Positions 7,716 through 17,351 are shown, numbered from the stretch's first letter. The stretch: DNA of 64,000 nucleotides from Wolbachia endosymbiont of Armadillidium arcangelii (GCF_040207875.1 NZ_CP157942.1:744001-808000), one strand, 5' to 3'. A program made the numbers and translations. Notes: a model not told the origin generated them from the letters alone.

Positions 7716-10202
7716 TCAAAGTAGACTGCCTTTTTTTATCTTGTGTAACACACTTTGAACCTTGTTTCCCAATTCATTCAGAGTGAATGGTTTTGGCAAA
7801 AAGTGAAAATCTTCTATATTGATGTCATCACTCTTTAAAAAAGCATCTTCTGCATACCCAGAAATAAAAATAACGTTGATATTTGGCCTATGGATCAATG
7901 CTTCTTTAACTATTTCTGGTCCGCTCACCTCTGGCATGATTACATCAGTGATTATAAGATCTATGTGTTGACTTTTTTTACTGATTATTTCTAGTGCCTT
8001 GCTGCCCATGCTTGCTTCTATTACATCAAATCCTTTTCTTTTGAGTGCTCTAGCAATGGGTTCCCTTACTGAACCTTCATCTTCAATCAATAAAATTATA
8101 CCATTACCTTTAATTTCACTTATTACCGGTCTTTCTATTTCTTCACTATCTGACTCTCTCAGATTTTCATCTGATATATAAATCATGGGCAAAAATATGC
8201 TAAATTTAGTTCCATGATTTACTTTGCTAGCAACATAGATGTATCCTTCAGTTTGTTTAATAATGCCATATACAGTAGAGAGGCCAAGACCTGTACCAGA
8301 GGTAATATCTTTGGTAGAAAAAAATGGGTCAAATACCTTTCCAATTGCATCACTTGTTATTCCACATCCAGTATCAATCACTTCAATCACAACATAATTT
8401 CCATGTTCGATCGTTTCCTTGTCTGGAGAAAACATATCTTGAGATGTAGAATTCAATGAGTCAATCTTTTTATTAAAGGTTAGTATAGTTAATTCTCCGC
8501 CCTTTTCCATAGCAGCACTGGCATTGACTGCTAAGTTAAGTATAACTTGCTCTAATTGCCCTTGATCAGCCCTAACAGCACCCAAGTCTCTACCATAATA
8601 AATATTAAATTTTATATTTTCACCTATTAATCTTTTTATCATTTCATAAAGATTAGCTATAGTACTATTTACATCAATAATTTTTGGCTGCAAGGTCTGT
8701 CTTCTTGAAAAAGCAAGCAATTGTCTTACTAAATTTGATCCACGCTTTGCATTTTGTTGTATCTGTATTATATCTCCAAAAGATGGATCACTAGCTGAGT
8801 GTTGGAGTAAAAGTAAATCACAAAATCCTATTATCCCGGTTAATATATTGTTAAAATCATGTGCAATGCCACCCGCTAACTGCCCTATAGCTTGCACCTT
8901 TTGATAATGCTCAAGTTTTATCTCTAGTTTTTTACGTTCAGTATTATCAATAAAATAACAAAGTATGAACATCACTTTATTATGAAGAAACTTATTGAAA
9001 TATATTTTCATATTATTACCAGCATTAAGCTGAACATCAAAGGACGCATTATTTACCCTATTGCTCGAAAAATATTCACGCACTTTCATATGATAATTAT
9101 CCAATATCAATGCAAAGATCGAATCATTATTTGGCCCTGCAAGTTTTACTAATGCTATATTTTTCTTTATAAAGTTGCCGTTTACGTCGCATTGTGCAAT
9201 AGCAATTGATGAATTTGCAAAACAAGGATGTAGTTGATAATCAACAATATTTGATTCAGTTGGTGTTATAAATCCATGTATATAGCTATGATTATATTTA
9301 TCACAAAATATAGTAGTACTCATATAAGCCTTGAATGGAGCACCGCTTATAGTAAAAAACATAATCTCATTTTCGGTTATTGTATCGTCATACTTAGATT
9401 GAGATATAAAATCATCGATTGAGCTGCCTTTTTCCAATTTTTTTAGTTCAAACACGTCTAAAAATCTTTTATTTACAGATAAGATCACTCCTTTTGTATT
9501 CGCAACGTAAGTTGCTATATTGTGTTTCTCTATTAACTCTTCATATACCTGTTCCTTGTTTACCTGCGTTGCCTTCAATACAAAATACCCATCCGGTCTT
9601 GCTATTGGTGATAATGATAAATTTAAAATCTTATTACTATTTATAGCAATTTGTGGATTGTCCGGTATCGGCTCAGAGAGCAAAAGAAAGTTAGATATTC
9701 TATTCTTCTTGTTTAAGGAAATGCATACTTTTACAGAAGTGTTATTTTTTAACGCATGATAGAGTGATTTTCTGTCTTTTTCTGAAACATCTCCTGCTTC
9801 AAGAATTTTATCTAGCGTAACATCATCGTCTATATGATCTTTAAACCTTTCGTAGAATCTTGCATCAGCATAAATAATACCTTCATCTTTATATAAAATA
9901 AGACAAAACTCTGTATTATGATTTAGCGCATTTGCAAATATTGCATTTTGAAACTCTATGATATTAAGTAGATACTTGTAACGTTTTATATTATATACCA
10001 CAAAGAGAGCCATTAGAGTGCTAATTAACAAATTAATCTCTATGTTAACATGCTGACTATATACATTAGAAAAATAGAGTACTGATATTGCTATTGGAGG
10101 TAAGAGCATAATAGCTGCTATCACAATAATTGACATCCCATAATTTCTTAGTATGAAGTCAACTCTGTTCTCTTTTTTATTATCTATGTATCTTTTACTC
10201 AT
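7716..10202 (-). CDS. cckA: CckA-like hybrid sensor histidine kinase
   Basis: 828 residues. Two N-terminal membrane segments (about 23-45 and 55-70) precede PAS-like regions. Then come a HisKA dimerisation domain with the phospho-acceptor His448 in GGIAHDFNNILTGIIGF, a HATPase domain (N box NLAVNASAAM, G1 VIDTGCGI, F box DPFFSTK, G2 GTGLGLSTV) and a receiver domain with Asp753 in IITDVIMPEVSGP and the conserved Lys in FLPKPF. In alphaproteobacteria CckA feeds phosphate through ChpT to CtrA and controls the cell cycle. Domain order and the FDFNN-type His box support CckA specifically rather than a general hybrid kinase. Confidence 0.88.
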   Translation of the reverse strand: MSKRYIDNKKENRVDFILRNYGMSIIVIAAIMLLPPIAISVLYFSNVYSQHVNIEINLLISTLMALFVVYNIKRYKYLLNIIEFQNAIFANALNHNTEFCLILYKDEGIIYADARFYERFKDHIDDDVTLDKILEAGDVSEKDRKSLYHALKNNTSVKVCISLNKKNRISNFLLLSEPIPDNPQIAINSNKILNLSLSPIARPDGYFVLKATQVNKEQVYEELIEKHNIATYVANTKGVILSVNKRFLDVFELKKLEKGSSIDDFISQSKYDDTITENEIMFFTISGAPFKAYMSTTIFCDKYNHSYIHGFITPTESNIVDYQLHPCFANSSIAIAQCDVNGNFIKKNIALVKLAGPNNDSIFALILDNYHMKVREYFSSNRVNNASFDVQLNAGNNMKIYFNKFLHNKVMFILCYFIDNTERKKLEIKLEHYQKVQAIGQLAGGIAHDFNNILTGIIGFCDLLLLQHSASDPSFGDIIQIQQNAKRGSNLVRQLLAFSRRQTLQPKIIDVNSTIANLYEMIKRLIGENIKFNIYYGRDLGAVRADQGQLEQVILNLAVNASAAMEKGGELTILTFNKKIDSLNSTSQDMFSPDKETIEHGNYVVIEVIDTGCGITSDAIGKVFDPFFSTKDITSGTGLGLSTVYGIIKQTEGYIYVASKVNHGTKFSIFLPMIYISDENLRESDSEEIERPVISEIKGNGIILLIEDEGSVREPIARALKRKGFDVIEASMGSKALEIISKKSQHIDLIITDVIMPEVSGPEIVKEALIHRPNINVIFISGYAEDAFLKSDDINIEDFHFLPKPFTLNELGNKVQSVLHKIKKGSLL

Positions 10203-10358
10203 TATTATTACTTAGCATCTTGCACATATAAAAATACTCTACTATATTGATTTAATTATTATAGATTTATTAATATCCTTGATAAGTAATTTTCATCCAA
10301 ATCTAAATAAATCTTGTAAATATCAGATACAACAACATTAATAAGCCAGCAGGAAGAC

Positions 10359-11186
10359 ATGATGGAAAAACAAAAAACACAAGCATTTGAATGGTTCTGT
10401 GCACTGAGAAACAAGATCACCGAATCTTTCTTATCAATTGAGGCACAGTCATTCGCAGAACCAAAAATCGAAAAGAGAAAGTGGAACCGGCCAGGTGGTG
10501 GAAGTGGTGAATCTACAATTATCTTTGGTAATATTTTTGAAAAAGTTGGAGTAAACGTTTCAAGGGTACATGGAAAACTTGCAGACTCAGCCATTAATGA
10601 AATTCCTGGTGCAAACGAAAGCAATGGAGAGTTTTGGGCAAGCGGTATATCTTTAGTGTCTCACATGCAATCGCCCCTTATCCCTGCAGCACATATGAAC
10701 ACAAGGCTGATATATACCTCAAAACAATGGTTTGGTGGAGGAATGGACTTTACTCCAATTTATAAAAATGAGGAAGATTGTGAGTATATCCACGAATCAA
10801 TTAAAGCAACATGTGATAAGTTCAACATCGAATATTATCCGAAATTTAAAAAGCAATGTGATGATTACTTTTTTTTACAACATAGAAAAGAGCCACGTGG
10901 TATTGGTGGAATTTTTTATGATAATCTGAGTTCTGGTAACTGGGAAAATGACTTTGAGTTAACAAAAGCAGTAGGTAAAGCCTTTTTAGAAATTTACTTG
11001 CACATCATACACAAACATATGCAAAAATCTTGGACAAAAGAACAACGAGAAGAACAATTGATAAAACGTGGCAGGTATGTAGAGTTCAATCTTCTTTATG
11101 ATCGTGGTACAAGGTTTGGTTTAATGACTAATGGTAACCCAGATGCAATCATGATGTCAATGCCACCTCTTGTTAAGTGGGTATAG
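10359..11186 (+). CDS. hemF: Oxygen-dependent coproporphyrinogen III oxidase
   Basis: 275 residues, full length for HemF. Conserved blocks include WNRPGGGSGES, GVNVSRVHG, QSPLIPAAHMNTR, WFGGGMDFTPIY, HRKEPRGIGGIFYDNL and GRYVEFNLLYDRGTRFGL. It oxidatively decarboxylates coproporphyrinogen III to protoporphyrinogen IX in heme synthesis and needs O2. An AGGAAG motif 6 nt upstream supports the start at 10359; a second ATG immediately follows. It is monocistronic and divergent from cckA. The 156-bp gap between them holds both promoters. Confidence 0.95.
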   Translation: MMEKQKTQAFEWFCALRNKITESFLSIEAQSFAEPKIEKRKWNRPGGGSGESTIIFGNIFEKVGVNVSRVHGKLADSAINEIPGANESNGEFWASGISLVSHMQSPLIPAAHMNTRLIYTSKQWFGGGMDFTPIYKNEEDCEYIHESIKATCDKFNIEYYPKFKKQCDDYFFLQHRKEPRGIGGIFYDNLSSGNWENDFELTKAVGKAFLEIYLHIIHKHMQKSWTKEQREEQLIKRGRYVEFNLLYDRGTRFGLMTNGNPDAIMMSMPPLVKWV

Positions 11187-11266
11187 AGCTGCTATTAGCA
11201 GAAAATAAATCATTATAGTTTAAAATTGTACCACAATGGTGAACTTTTATATAGAGGGGTACAATC

Positions 11267-12532
11267 ATGAACATAATAGATAAATTTTTAATTAAATCTA
11301 CTAAAAGTGGCAGCCTAGGAGATGTGAAGCTAGCTTTAAGTCTTCATAATATAAAAAACAGCTTTGAGAAGTTCTTTTCTAAAATTAATCCTTTTAGAGA
11401 CAGGGCATCATTTAATGTAAGTGGTGATCAAACTTTAACCCAGGCTTTAGAATACGCAGTAACAAATCTTGATCATAATGTAATGAAATTGCTTACTGAT
11501 GCTGGAGCAAATGTTAACGCAATAGGTAGCGACAGCATAGGAAGTGTAATTTATAAATATGATAGAGCTCTTGCTCATGAGAAAGAGGCTATGCCGATCT
11601 TTGGTAAGGAGTATTTCAAAGACTATAAGGAAAAATGTTGTTTAATGCTTGGTGAGTTAGTAGCAAATGGTGTAATGCCTCAAAATGCTGCAGAAAAGGA
11701 AAAAATATTGGACATTTTCAAAGAAACAGATGGCTTTAATGAGTTTAAAGAAGTAGCAAAGCTGAAATTTGAGACTAACTCAGTTAGCAACATGATACCA
11801 CCTAAGAAATCTCCGAGAACCTTTGAATATGAGCCAACAACCACACATACTGAAGTGAGGAATAATGTAATACCACCTAAAAAACCCCCTAGAACTTTCG
11901 AATATAAGCCACAAAATGATGCTTTGCTTTCAAAAGAACCAATTTACTCTAAGGTTAGTAACTCATTAGAAGAGTTGAGTGTGTCGGAGGAATCCATTTA
12001 TGCTGAGATATATGATTCATATAAAAGATCTAATGAAAATTTATCATTGGAAGATAGTGGTTATTCTAGTATATCAGAAGAACCTATCTGTGAGGATGTA
12101 GATAATTTTTCAGAGCAAAAAAAGTCCGCTAACTTAAATCATAAAGAGCAGCAAGAACCTATTTATGCTAAAGTGGATTCATTCAAAAAAAGAGCAGAAA
12201 GGAAAGCAAAGGATATAAAGGCCAATTCTGGAACTTACTACGGGCTAGTGCAGGATAAAGTGAATAATTTGCAAGTAAAACCAAATGGGCAAAGTGCTAA
12301 TAAGCCAGCGAGTCAACAAATCAAGACCAAGGCTGGATTTAGCGTAAAAGAAATAAGGCAAAATTTTGAGCGTAGAGATTCTGGATACGATTCTGGCTAT
12401 GATTCCGATACAAAAGTTGAACAGCAATTAGAATTAGGATCTAAATCTCCTAAATCTGAGATAGGTTCAGTGAGCATTGAGCATGGAGTAATAGGAGGCT
12501 GTCGATATAAAATCACTACTCTAACTATGTGA
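11267..12532 (+). CDS. EPIYA-motif ankyrin-like protein, putative secreted effector
   Basis: 421 residues, not matched to a named family. Residues 50-130 hold one ankyrin-like unit (TLTQALEYAVTNLDHNVMKL, DAGANVNAIG). The C-terminal half is disordered and motif-rich: two proline/arginine motifs, PPKKSPRTFEY (about 178) and PPKKPPRTFEY (about 203), that look like SH3 ligands; tyrosine motifs EPIYSKV (224), ESIYAEIY (242) and EPIYAKV (297); a Tyr-to-Cys version EPICEDV (272); and DSGYSS and DSGYDSGYDSD repeats. EPIYA-type motifs are host-kinase substrates in CagA, Bartonella Bep proteins and Anaplasma AnkA. By analogy this is a candidate type IV effector, but secretion is inferred. GAGGGG precedes the ATG at 11267. 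Confidence 0.65.
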   Translation: MNIIDKFLIKSTKSGSLGDVKLALSLHNIKNSFEKFFSKINPFRDRASFNVSGDQTLTQALEYAVTNLDHNVMKLLTDAGANVNAIGSDSIGSVIYKYDRALAHEKEAMPIFGKEYFKDYKEKCCLMLGELVANGVMPQNAAEKEKILDIFKETDGFNEFKEVAKLKFETNSVSNMIPPKKSPRTFEYEPTTTHTEVRNNVIPPKKPPRTFEYKPQNDALLSKEPIYSKVSNSLEELSVSEESIYAEIYDSYKRSNENLSLEDSGYSSISEEPICEDVDNFSEQKKSANLNHKEQQEPIYAKVDSFKKRAERKAKDIKANSGTYYGLVQDKVNNLQVKPNGQSANKPASQQIKTKAGFSVKEIRQNFERRDSGYDSGYDSDTKVEQQLELGSKSPKSEIGSVSIEHGVIGGCRYKITTLTM

Positions 12533-12592
12533 TTCAAAATAATTGAATTGACTTTGTATGTATAATCGATATAACTCAGTTAGATTCAAGTC

Positions 12593-12664
12593 GACTCTTT
12601 CGTCTAGTGGTTAGGACACCACCCTTTCACGGTGGTAACACGGGTTCAAATCCCGTAAGAGTCA
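12593..12664 (+). tRNA. tRNA-Glu (anticodon TTC)
   Basis: 72 nt. Acceptor stem GACTCTT pairs with AAGAGTC (7 bp), discriminator A. The anticodon stem-loop is ACCACC-CTTTCAC-GGTGGT with TTC at its centre, and the T loop is GGGTTCAAATCCC. CCA is not encoded. A -10-like TATAAT lies at 12561-12566 but has no well-placed -35 box. Confidence 0.95.
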
Positions 12665-12696
12665 CTCAAACAGAATGCAAATAATTAAAGTTTTGA

Positions 12697-13392
12697 ATGA
12701 GAAAAATTAGGCTTTATGTTGGAGAAGCTTTATCACAAGATGTGAGTTTAGCACTTAATTCACAACAAAGTCACTATATTTGCAATGTAATGCGGCTTAA
12801 GAAGCATGATAACCTCTCTCTTTTTAATGGAAAGGATGGAGAGTGGTTAGGGGAAGTAGTTAATGTATCACGTAAATTGACAAAAGTTACACTCAAAGAA
12901 TGTACTAAACAACAGCAATACGAGGAAAACTTGTACTTGTATTGTGCTATGGTGAAAAGCGGTGCTTTAGGCAACATAGTAAGACAGGCAACTGAAATGG
13001 GAGTAACCTGTATTCAATTTATTTCAACAGAGCGTACAGTAGTAAAAAACATTAACCTAAGTAGAGCAAAATTACAGGCAATCGAAGCTGCGGAACAATC
13101 TGGTAGGATAAGTATACCAGAGATTTTGCTTCCCATTAATTTTTGTGAATTACCTGATTCTCAGAGTAAAAATTTTGTTTTATGTGATGAAACAGGTGAA
13201 GGACAATCTCCTAATAAAGTGCTAAAAGGCAAGAAAAACGTTGCTATTATTGTTGGTCCTGAAGGTGGTTTTTCATCTTATGAACTTGATCTTGCCAATA
13301 AGTTTTGTCAGAAATTGAGTCTAGGCAAAAGAATTTTGAGAGTTGACACTGCTGTAGTTGCTGCATTAACTTTCACCAATTGGTATAGCTAG
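12697..13392 (+). CDS. rsmE: 16S rRNA m3U1498 methyltransferase
   Basis: 231 residues. The N-terminal PUA-like part has SQQSHYICNVMRLKKHD. The C-terminal SPOUT domain with its deep knot shows RQATEMGVTCIQFISTERT, AAEQSGR, VGPEGGFSSYELDLA and the AdoMet loop LGKRILRVDTAVVAALT. It N3-methylates U1498 of 16S rRNA, using S-adenosylmethionine. It is slightly shorter than typical homologues (about 240) but has all the key loops. It lies between two tRNA genes, and starts 33 bp after tRNA-Glu. Confidence 0.93.
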   Translation: MRKIRLYVGEALSQDVSLALNSQQSHYICNVMRLKKHDNLSLFNGKDGEWLGEVVNVSRKLTKVTLKECTKQQQYEENLYLYCAMVKSGALGNIVRQATEMGVTCIQFISTERTVVKNINLSRAKLQAIEAAEQSGRISIPEILLPINFCELPDSQSKNFVLCDETGEGQSPNKVLKGKKNVAIIVGPEGGFSSYELDLANKFCQKLSLGKRILRVDTAVVAALTFTNWYS

Positions 13393-13513
13393 ATTTTTTA
13401 TATGGCTAAGATCTTTAGTTTGAGAAATTTGATTTAGTAATACTACATTTTTCCTAAAGTAAACAAATGAATCTTGCATTTTGCTTGAATTTTGATACTC
13501 TGAGTAAAGAAGT

Positions 13514-13587
13514 CGGGGCGTAGCGCAGCCTGGTAGCGCATTTGGTTTGGGACCAAAGGGTCGGGAGTTCAAATCTCTCCGCCCCGA
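13514..13587 (+). tRNA. tRNA-Pro (anticodon TGG)
   Basis: 74 nt. Acceptor stem CGGGGCG pairs with CGCCCCG, discriminator A. The D arm is GCGCAGCCTGGTAGCGC. The anticodon loop TTTGGGA carries TGG in the TTTGG/CCAAA stem, and the T arm is GGGAGTTCAAATCTCTC. CCA is not encoded. Confidence 0.95.
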
Positions 13588-13754
13588 GATTAGAGGAATT
13601 ATAAGAGCAATCTCTATCATTAAGCAAATGGTTGATGCCAGAATGACACCTTTATCATGTAAATTATGGCATATTATATTTTAGCGCTCAAGTTTATAAA
13701 ATAATTGACAATGTTAATTTTCTAATTTATAAATAGATTTTGAGATGATTATTC

Positions 13755-13761
13755 AAGGAGG
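13755..13761 (+). promoter_or_regulatory. Ribosome binding site that fixes a TTG start
   Basis: AAGGAGG lies 8 nt upstream of TTG at 13770. It is the strongest Shine-Dalgarno in this region and supports the non-ATG start of rpsU. Confidence 0.75.
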
Positions 13762-13769
13762 TATAGAGT

Positions 13770-13970
13770 TTGATTGAAGTATCAGTTCATTATGGTGATG
13801 TAGACAGAGCTCTTCCAGTGTTGAGAAAAATGATTCAAAAGGAAGGAAGAGGGTTGAAGATGAAAAAAAAATATCATGAAAAAAAATCAGAAAAAAGAGT
13901 TAAAAAGAAAGCTGAAGCGAGAAAAAAGAGGTATCAGCAAGAATGCAGAAGACAACGTTATGGTTGGTAA
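13770..13970 (+). CDS. rpsU: 30S ribosomal protein S21
   Basis: 66 residues, very basic. The S21 pattern is present: IEVSVHYGDVDRALPVLRKM followed by a Lys/Arg-rich helix (KKYHEKKSEKRVKKKAEARKKR). It binds the 30S platform and aids mRNA base pairing. It starts with TTG after a consensus AAGGAGG. It lies 31 bp before sucC; whether they are cotranscribed is not visible. Confidence 0.95.
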   Translation: MIEVSVHYGDVDRALPVLRKMIQKEGRGLKMKKKYHEKKSEKRVKKKAEARKKRYQQECRRQRYGW

Positions 13971-14000
13971 TTTTTACTAAGGTTAATAGTTAGTTATCTT

Positions 14001-15161
14001 ATGAATATTCACGAATATCAAGCAAAAGAAATTTTACATAAATTTAATGTTCCAGTGCCAAAAGGTTTTGTTACTATATCTGCAGAAGAAGTGAAGACTC
14101 AAATAAGCCAGTTAAAATCTAACGTGTTTGTAGTGAAAGCTCAAATTCATGCAGGTGGTAGGGGCAAAGCTGGTGGAGTAAAGCTAGCAAAGTCAACTGA
14201 AGAAGCTCAGCAGCTTGTAAAGGATATGCTTAGCATGACTTTAGTTACTCATCAAACAGGACTAAGTGGACAGCAGGTAAAAAGAGTATACATTGAAGAA
14301 GGTTCAAGCATTAAAAAAGAGTATTATTTAAGTCTCGTAGTTGATCCAAAGCTCAATAGGACAGTATTTATATTTTCCTCAGAAGGTGGAATGGATATTG
14401 AAGAAGTGGCAAAAAATTCTCCTACAAAAATTGTGAAATTTGATATTGATCCTGCTACTGGTTTTACAAGTCTTGATAACAGTAAACTTGGCAATAGTTT
14501 TAATCTGAGTTCAGAACAAATAGGAAAGATAACAAATATTGCAAAAAATATATATGATGCGTTTATTACAATTGATGCGAGCCAAATAGAAATTAATCCA
14601 CTAGTTGAAACAAATTCTGGGGATTTTGTTGCGCTTGATGCTAAAATTAATTTTGATGACAACGCTTTATATCGTCATCCGGAAATTGTGCAGCTCCGTG
14701 ATTATGATGAAGAAATAAAGGAAGAAATAGAGGCTTCAAGGCATGGGCTCAGTTATATAAAAATGGATGGCAATATTGGCTGTATGGTGAACGGTGCAGG
14801 TCTTGCTATGGCAACAATGGATATAATAAAGTACTACGGAGCAGAGCCTGCTAACTTTTTGGATGTTGGTGGTGGAGCAAGTAAAGAGACTGTTACCGAA
14901 GCATTTAAGATTATACTGTCTGACAGTAATGTAAAAGGAATTTTAGTTAACATATTCGGTGGTATAATGCGTTGTGATATCATTGCAAATGGGGTTGTTG
15001 AAGCCGCAAAAGAAATAGGTATTAAGGTTCCTTTAGTGGTTAGATTGTCAGGCACTAATTTCAAAGAAGGAAAAAGAATTCTAGAAGAGTCAGGGCTAAA
15101 TATTATTGCTGCAGACGAACTTGACGAGGCTGCACAGAAAATAGTACAAGAGGTGAAGTAG
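14001..15161 (+). CDS. sucC: Succinyl-CoA synthetase beta subunit (ADP-forming)
   Basis: 386 residues, normal length. The ATP-grasp N-terminal domain has MNIHEYQAKEILHKFNVPVP and VVKAQIHAGGRGKAGGVK. Further on are IEINPLVE, DAKINFDDNALYRHP and the C-terminal CoA-ligase part with NGAGLAMATMD, FLDVGGGAS and VNIFGGIMRCD. With SucD it converts succinyl-CoA to succinate in the TCA cycle, making ATP. sucD starts 4 bp after its stop, forming a sucCD operon. Confidence 0.96.
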   Translation: MNIHEYQAKEILHKFNVPVPKGFVTISAEEVKTQISQLKSNVFVVKAQIHAGGRGKAGGVKLAKSTEEAQQLVKDMLSMTLVTHQTGLSGQQVKRVYIEEGSSIKKEYYLSLVVDPKLNRTVFIFSSEGGMDIEEVAKNSPTKIVKFDIDPATGFTSLDNSKLGNSFNLSSEQIGKITNIAKNIYDAFITIDASQIEINPLVETNSGDFVALDAKINFDDNALYRHPEIVQLRDYDEEIKEEIEASRHGLSYIKMDGNIGCMVNGAGLAMATMDIIKYYGAEPANFLDVGGGASKETVTEAFKIILSDSNVKGILVNIFGGIMRCDIIANGVVEAAKEIGIKVPLVVRLSGTNFKEGKRILEESGLNIIAADELDEAAQKIVQEVK

Positions 15162-15164
15162 AGC

Positions 15165-16049
15165 ATGTCTGTTTTAGTAAACAAAGATACAAGGTTAATA
15201 TGTCAGGGTTTTACTGGTGCGCAAGGTACATTCCATTCAGAGCAAGCAATTAGCTACGGAACAAAAATGGTTGGTGGTGTAACTCCTGGTAAGGGTGGTA
15301 GCACTCACCTTAATTTACCAGTTTTTAATACTGTAGCAGAGGCTAAAGAAAAAACTGACGTGGATGCCACGGTTATATATGTACCTGCTAAATTTGCAGC
15401 TGATGCAATACTTGAAGCAATAGATGCAGAGATAGAGCTAATAGTTTGTATTACAGAGGGTATTCCTATACTTGACATGGTAAAAGTTAAGCATGCACTT
15501 ATTCGTTCAAAAAGTCGATTGATTGGGCCAAACTGTCCAGGAATTATTACACCCGAAGAATGCAAAATAGGAATTATGCCAGGACATATTCATAAACGTG
15601 GACATATAGGAATTATGTCTCGCTCTGGAACTTTAACTTATGAAGCGGTAGCACAAACAACTGCTGTTGGTCTTGGTCAATCAACATGTATAGGAATTGG
15701 AGGGGATCCTGTTCATGGTATGACGTTTGTTGATTGTATGGAGTTGTTTTTAAAAGATGATGATACTCATGGTATTGTAGTTATTGGTGAAATAGGTGGG
15801 AATGAAGAAGAGGATGTATCACATTTTATAAAGGCGGAAAAAACTAAAAAACCAATTATTGGATTTGTAGCAGGCCAAACAGCACCTCCAGGAAGACGCA
15901 TGGGGCACGCTGGGGCTATTATCTCTTCTAGTGGAGGAAGTGCTGGTGCAAAATTAGAAATTATGCGGAGTGCTGGAATTGCAATTGCAGAAACCCCTGC
16001 AGTAATTGGTAAAAAGGTGTTAGAAGTAATGAGTCAGTGTCTCGCCTAG
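15165..16049 (+). CDS. sucD: Succinyl-CoA synthetase alpha subunit
   Basis: 294 residues. The CoA-binding domain has ICQGFTGAQGTFHSEQAI and GGVTPGKGGSTH. The ligase domain shows GPNCPGIITPEECKIGIMP, SRSGTLTYEA, GIGGDPVHG and the active-site histidine in GRRMGHAGAIISSS. That histidine is transiently phosphorylated. It lies immediately downstream of sucC, and the operon probably ends here, as mobile-element debris follows. Confidence 0.96.
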   Translation: MSVLVNKDTRLICQGFTGAQGTFHSEQAISYGTKMVGGVTPGKGGSTHLNLPVFNTVAEAKEKTDVDATVIYVPAKFAADAILEAIDAEIELIVCITEGIPILDMVKVKHALIRSKSRLIGPNCPGIITPEECKIGIMPGHIHKRGHIGIMSRSGTLTYEAVAQTTAVGLGQSTCIGIGGDPVHGMTFVDCMELFLKDDDTHGIVVIGEIGGNEEEDVSHFIKAEKTKKPIIGFVAGQTAPPGRRMGHAGAIISSSGGSAGAKLEIMRSAGIAIAETPAVIGKKVLEVMSQCLA

Positions 16050-16105
16050 GGTATCCGTTCAGCAAGGTGGCAAAATAAGATAGACAAAAACATAGAAATA
16101 AATGG

Positions 16106-16136
16106 TGTCATCCCAGTGCTTGACACTGGGATCCAG
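16106..16136. repeat. Short palindromic intergenic repeat
   Basis: ATCCCAGTG (16110-16118) and CACTGGGAT (16124-16132) form a perfect 9-bp stem with loop CTTGA. Related or half copies lie beside IS ends at about 5374-5388, 16211-16222, 17207-17231, 47680-47693, 52658-52672 and 53837-53851. This is a family of small palindromes that often serves as an IS landing site here. Confidence 0.8.
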
Positions 16137-16222
16137 TTTTATTTACCAAAAGTGCTTCATTCTATAACGCAAAACCCATACTCACCAAACCCAATGCATT
16201 ACTTGCAATCTGGATGCCAGTG

Positions 16223-17207
16223 GGCTTTGTTGCATAGCTCAATAAAAAGAACTGGCAGTTACTGACAAAATTCACTATAAAACAAGCATTTAACCTACGA
16301 AAGAAAAATATGCCAACTAAAATGAAGGTCAGCAACTGCTATGAATATAACAAATTTCTCCAAGAAAGAGGAAATATTTTTCATTTTATTAATGGAAAAT
16401 TGGTACGAAAATAGCCCCAAAATGCGAGGTGGCAATTATATTTATAGTGATAAAGTTGTGATTTTAGTGCATATAGTCGCTAGTCTCTTTAGAATTGGCA
16501 AACGGTGGGGTTTATAAAAGGATATTTGCAGCAAGTAGGAAATAGCTATTCGCAGGCTTCAAGAAGGTTTAAAAAACTCAATATTAAGATCGATGATTGC
16601 AGAGTTGATAAAAACAATATGGAAGATGTTGCAATTGCCATAGACAGCACAAATTTATAATAACACCCCTGGCTACAGTAAGGAAAATAGGAAAGTATCG
16701 CAGTTATAAACAGGTAAGATGTAATGTTGAATATAAATAGTAAAAAAGCTATTGCTGCAAAATATAGCAATGGTCAACCATTACGGTGCTTGCTGACTTG
16801 ATTTCAGCATGCTATAAAAGCATTATATGCAGACAGAGCCTATGATAGGCGCAAGCTTTATAAATTGTATATGATATAAAGACAAAAATTTTACCGAAAA
16901 ATCGTGCAGCGGAGCATACAAAATTGGATTATATGGCTGAAAGGAATGCTGCCATTAGATTATGTGGTAAAGAAGGTGTGAAAGAGTGGAAAAAGGAAGC
17001 AACTTATGGGAAAAGGTCATATATTGAAGGATTTTTCTCAAGCAAATATTTGGGTTTAGTTTTAGAATGAGATAAATCGAGAAAAAGAATTGCTAATAAA
17101 ATGCTACTTGCTCAATAAATTTACTGATATTGGCATGGCTAAGTTTGAGGTAGTTTCATGAATTTATTATGCTTTACCCACTATCCGATAAGCGATGCAA
17201 CAAAGCC
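16223..17207 (+). mobile_element. IS5-like element, complete outline but dead
   Basis: 985 bp between a left end GGCTTTGTTGCATAGC and a right end with GATGCAACAAAGCC. The transposase gene (about 16310-17162, plus strand) is broken by many stops and frameshifts. Recognisable pieces are MPTKMKVSNCYEYNKFLQER, a first Asp in IAIDST, a second in AYDRRKLYK and a Glu region GKRSYIEGFFSSKY. Relics of the same family lie at 4754, 47538 and 52436. The element sits next to the CCAGTG palindromes. Confidence 0.8.
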
Positions 17208-17351
17208 ATCCCAGTGTCTGGGTACTGGGATGACAAGAAATAGGATGACAGGAAAAAGGGCACAGGGAGTTCTTTTGCCTTTTTCTCTATTTGGTAAATT
17301 TTTTAATATTTAATGCAATTAGCCGGTACTGAGATGATAACGAGTAGTAAG
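17208..17351. other. Intergenic repeat debris
   Basis: Contains ATCCCAGTGTCTGGGTACTG (palindrome variant) and, at about 17256-17312, a minus-strand copy of the start of the 5475/5619 noncoding repeat (complement reads AAATTTACCAAATAGAG). No coding potential. Confidence 0.5.

Noticed and set aside
13366..13620. Minus-strand 84-residue ORF with 'GRRDLNSRPFGPKPNALPG'
   Set aside because: This is the translated complement of tRNA-Pro, a well-known spurious ORF type.
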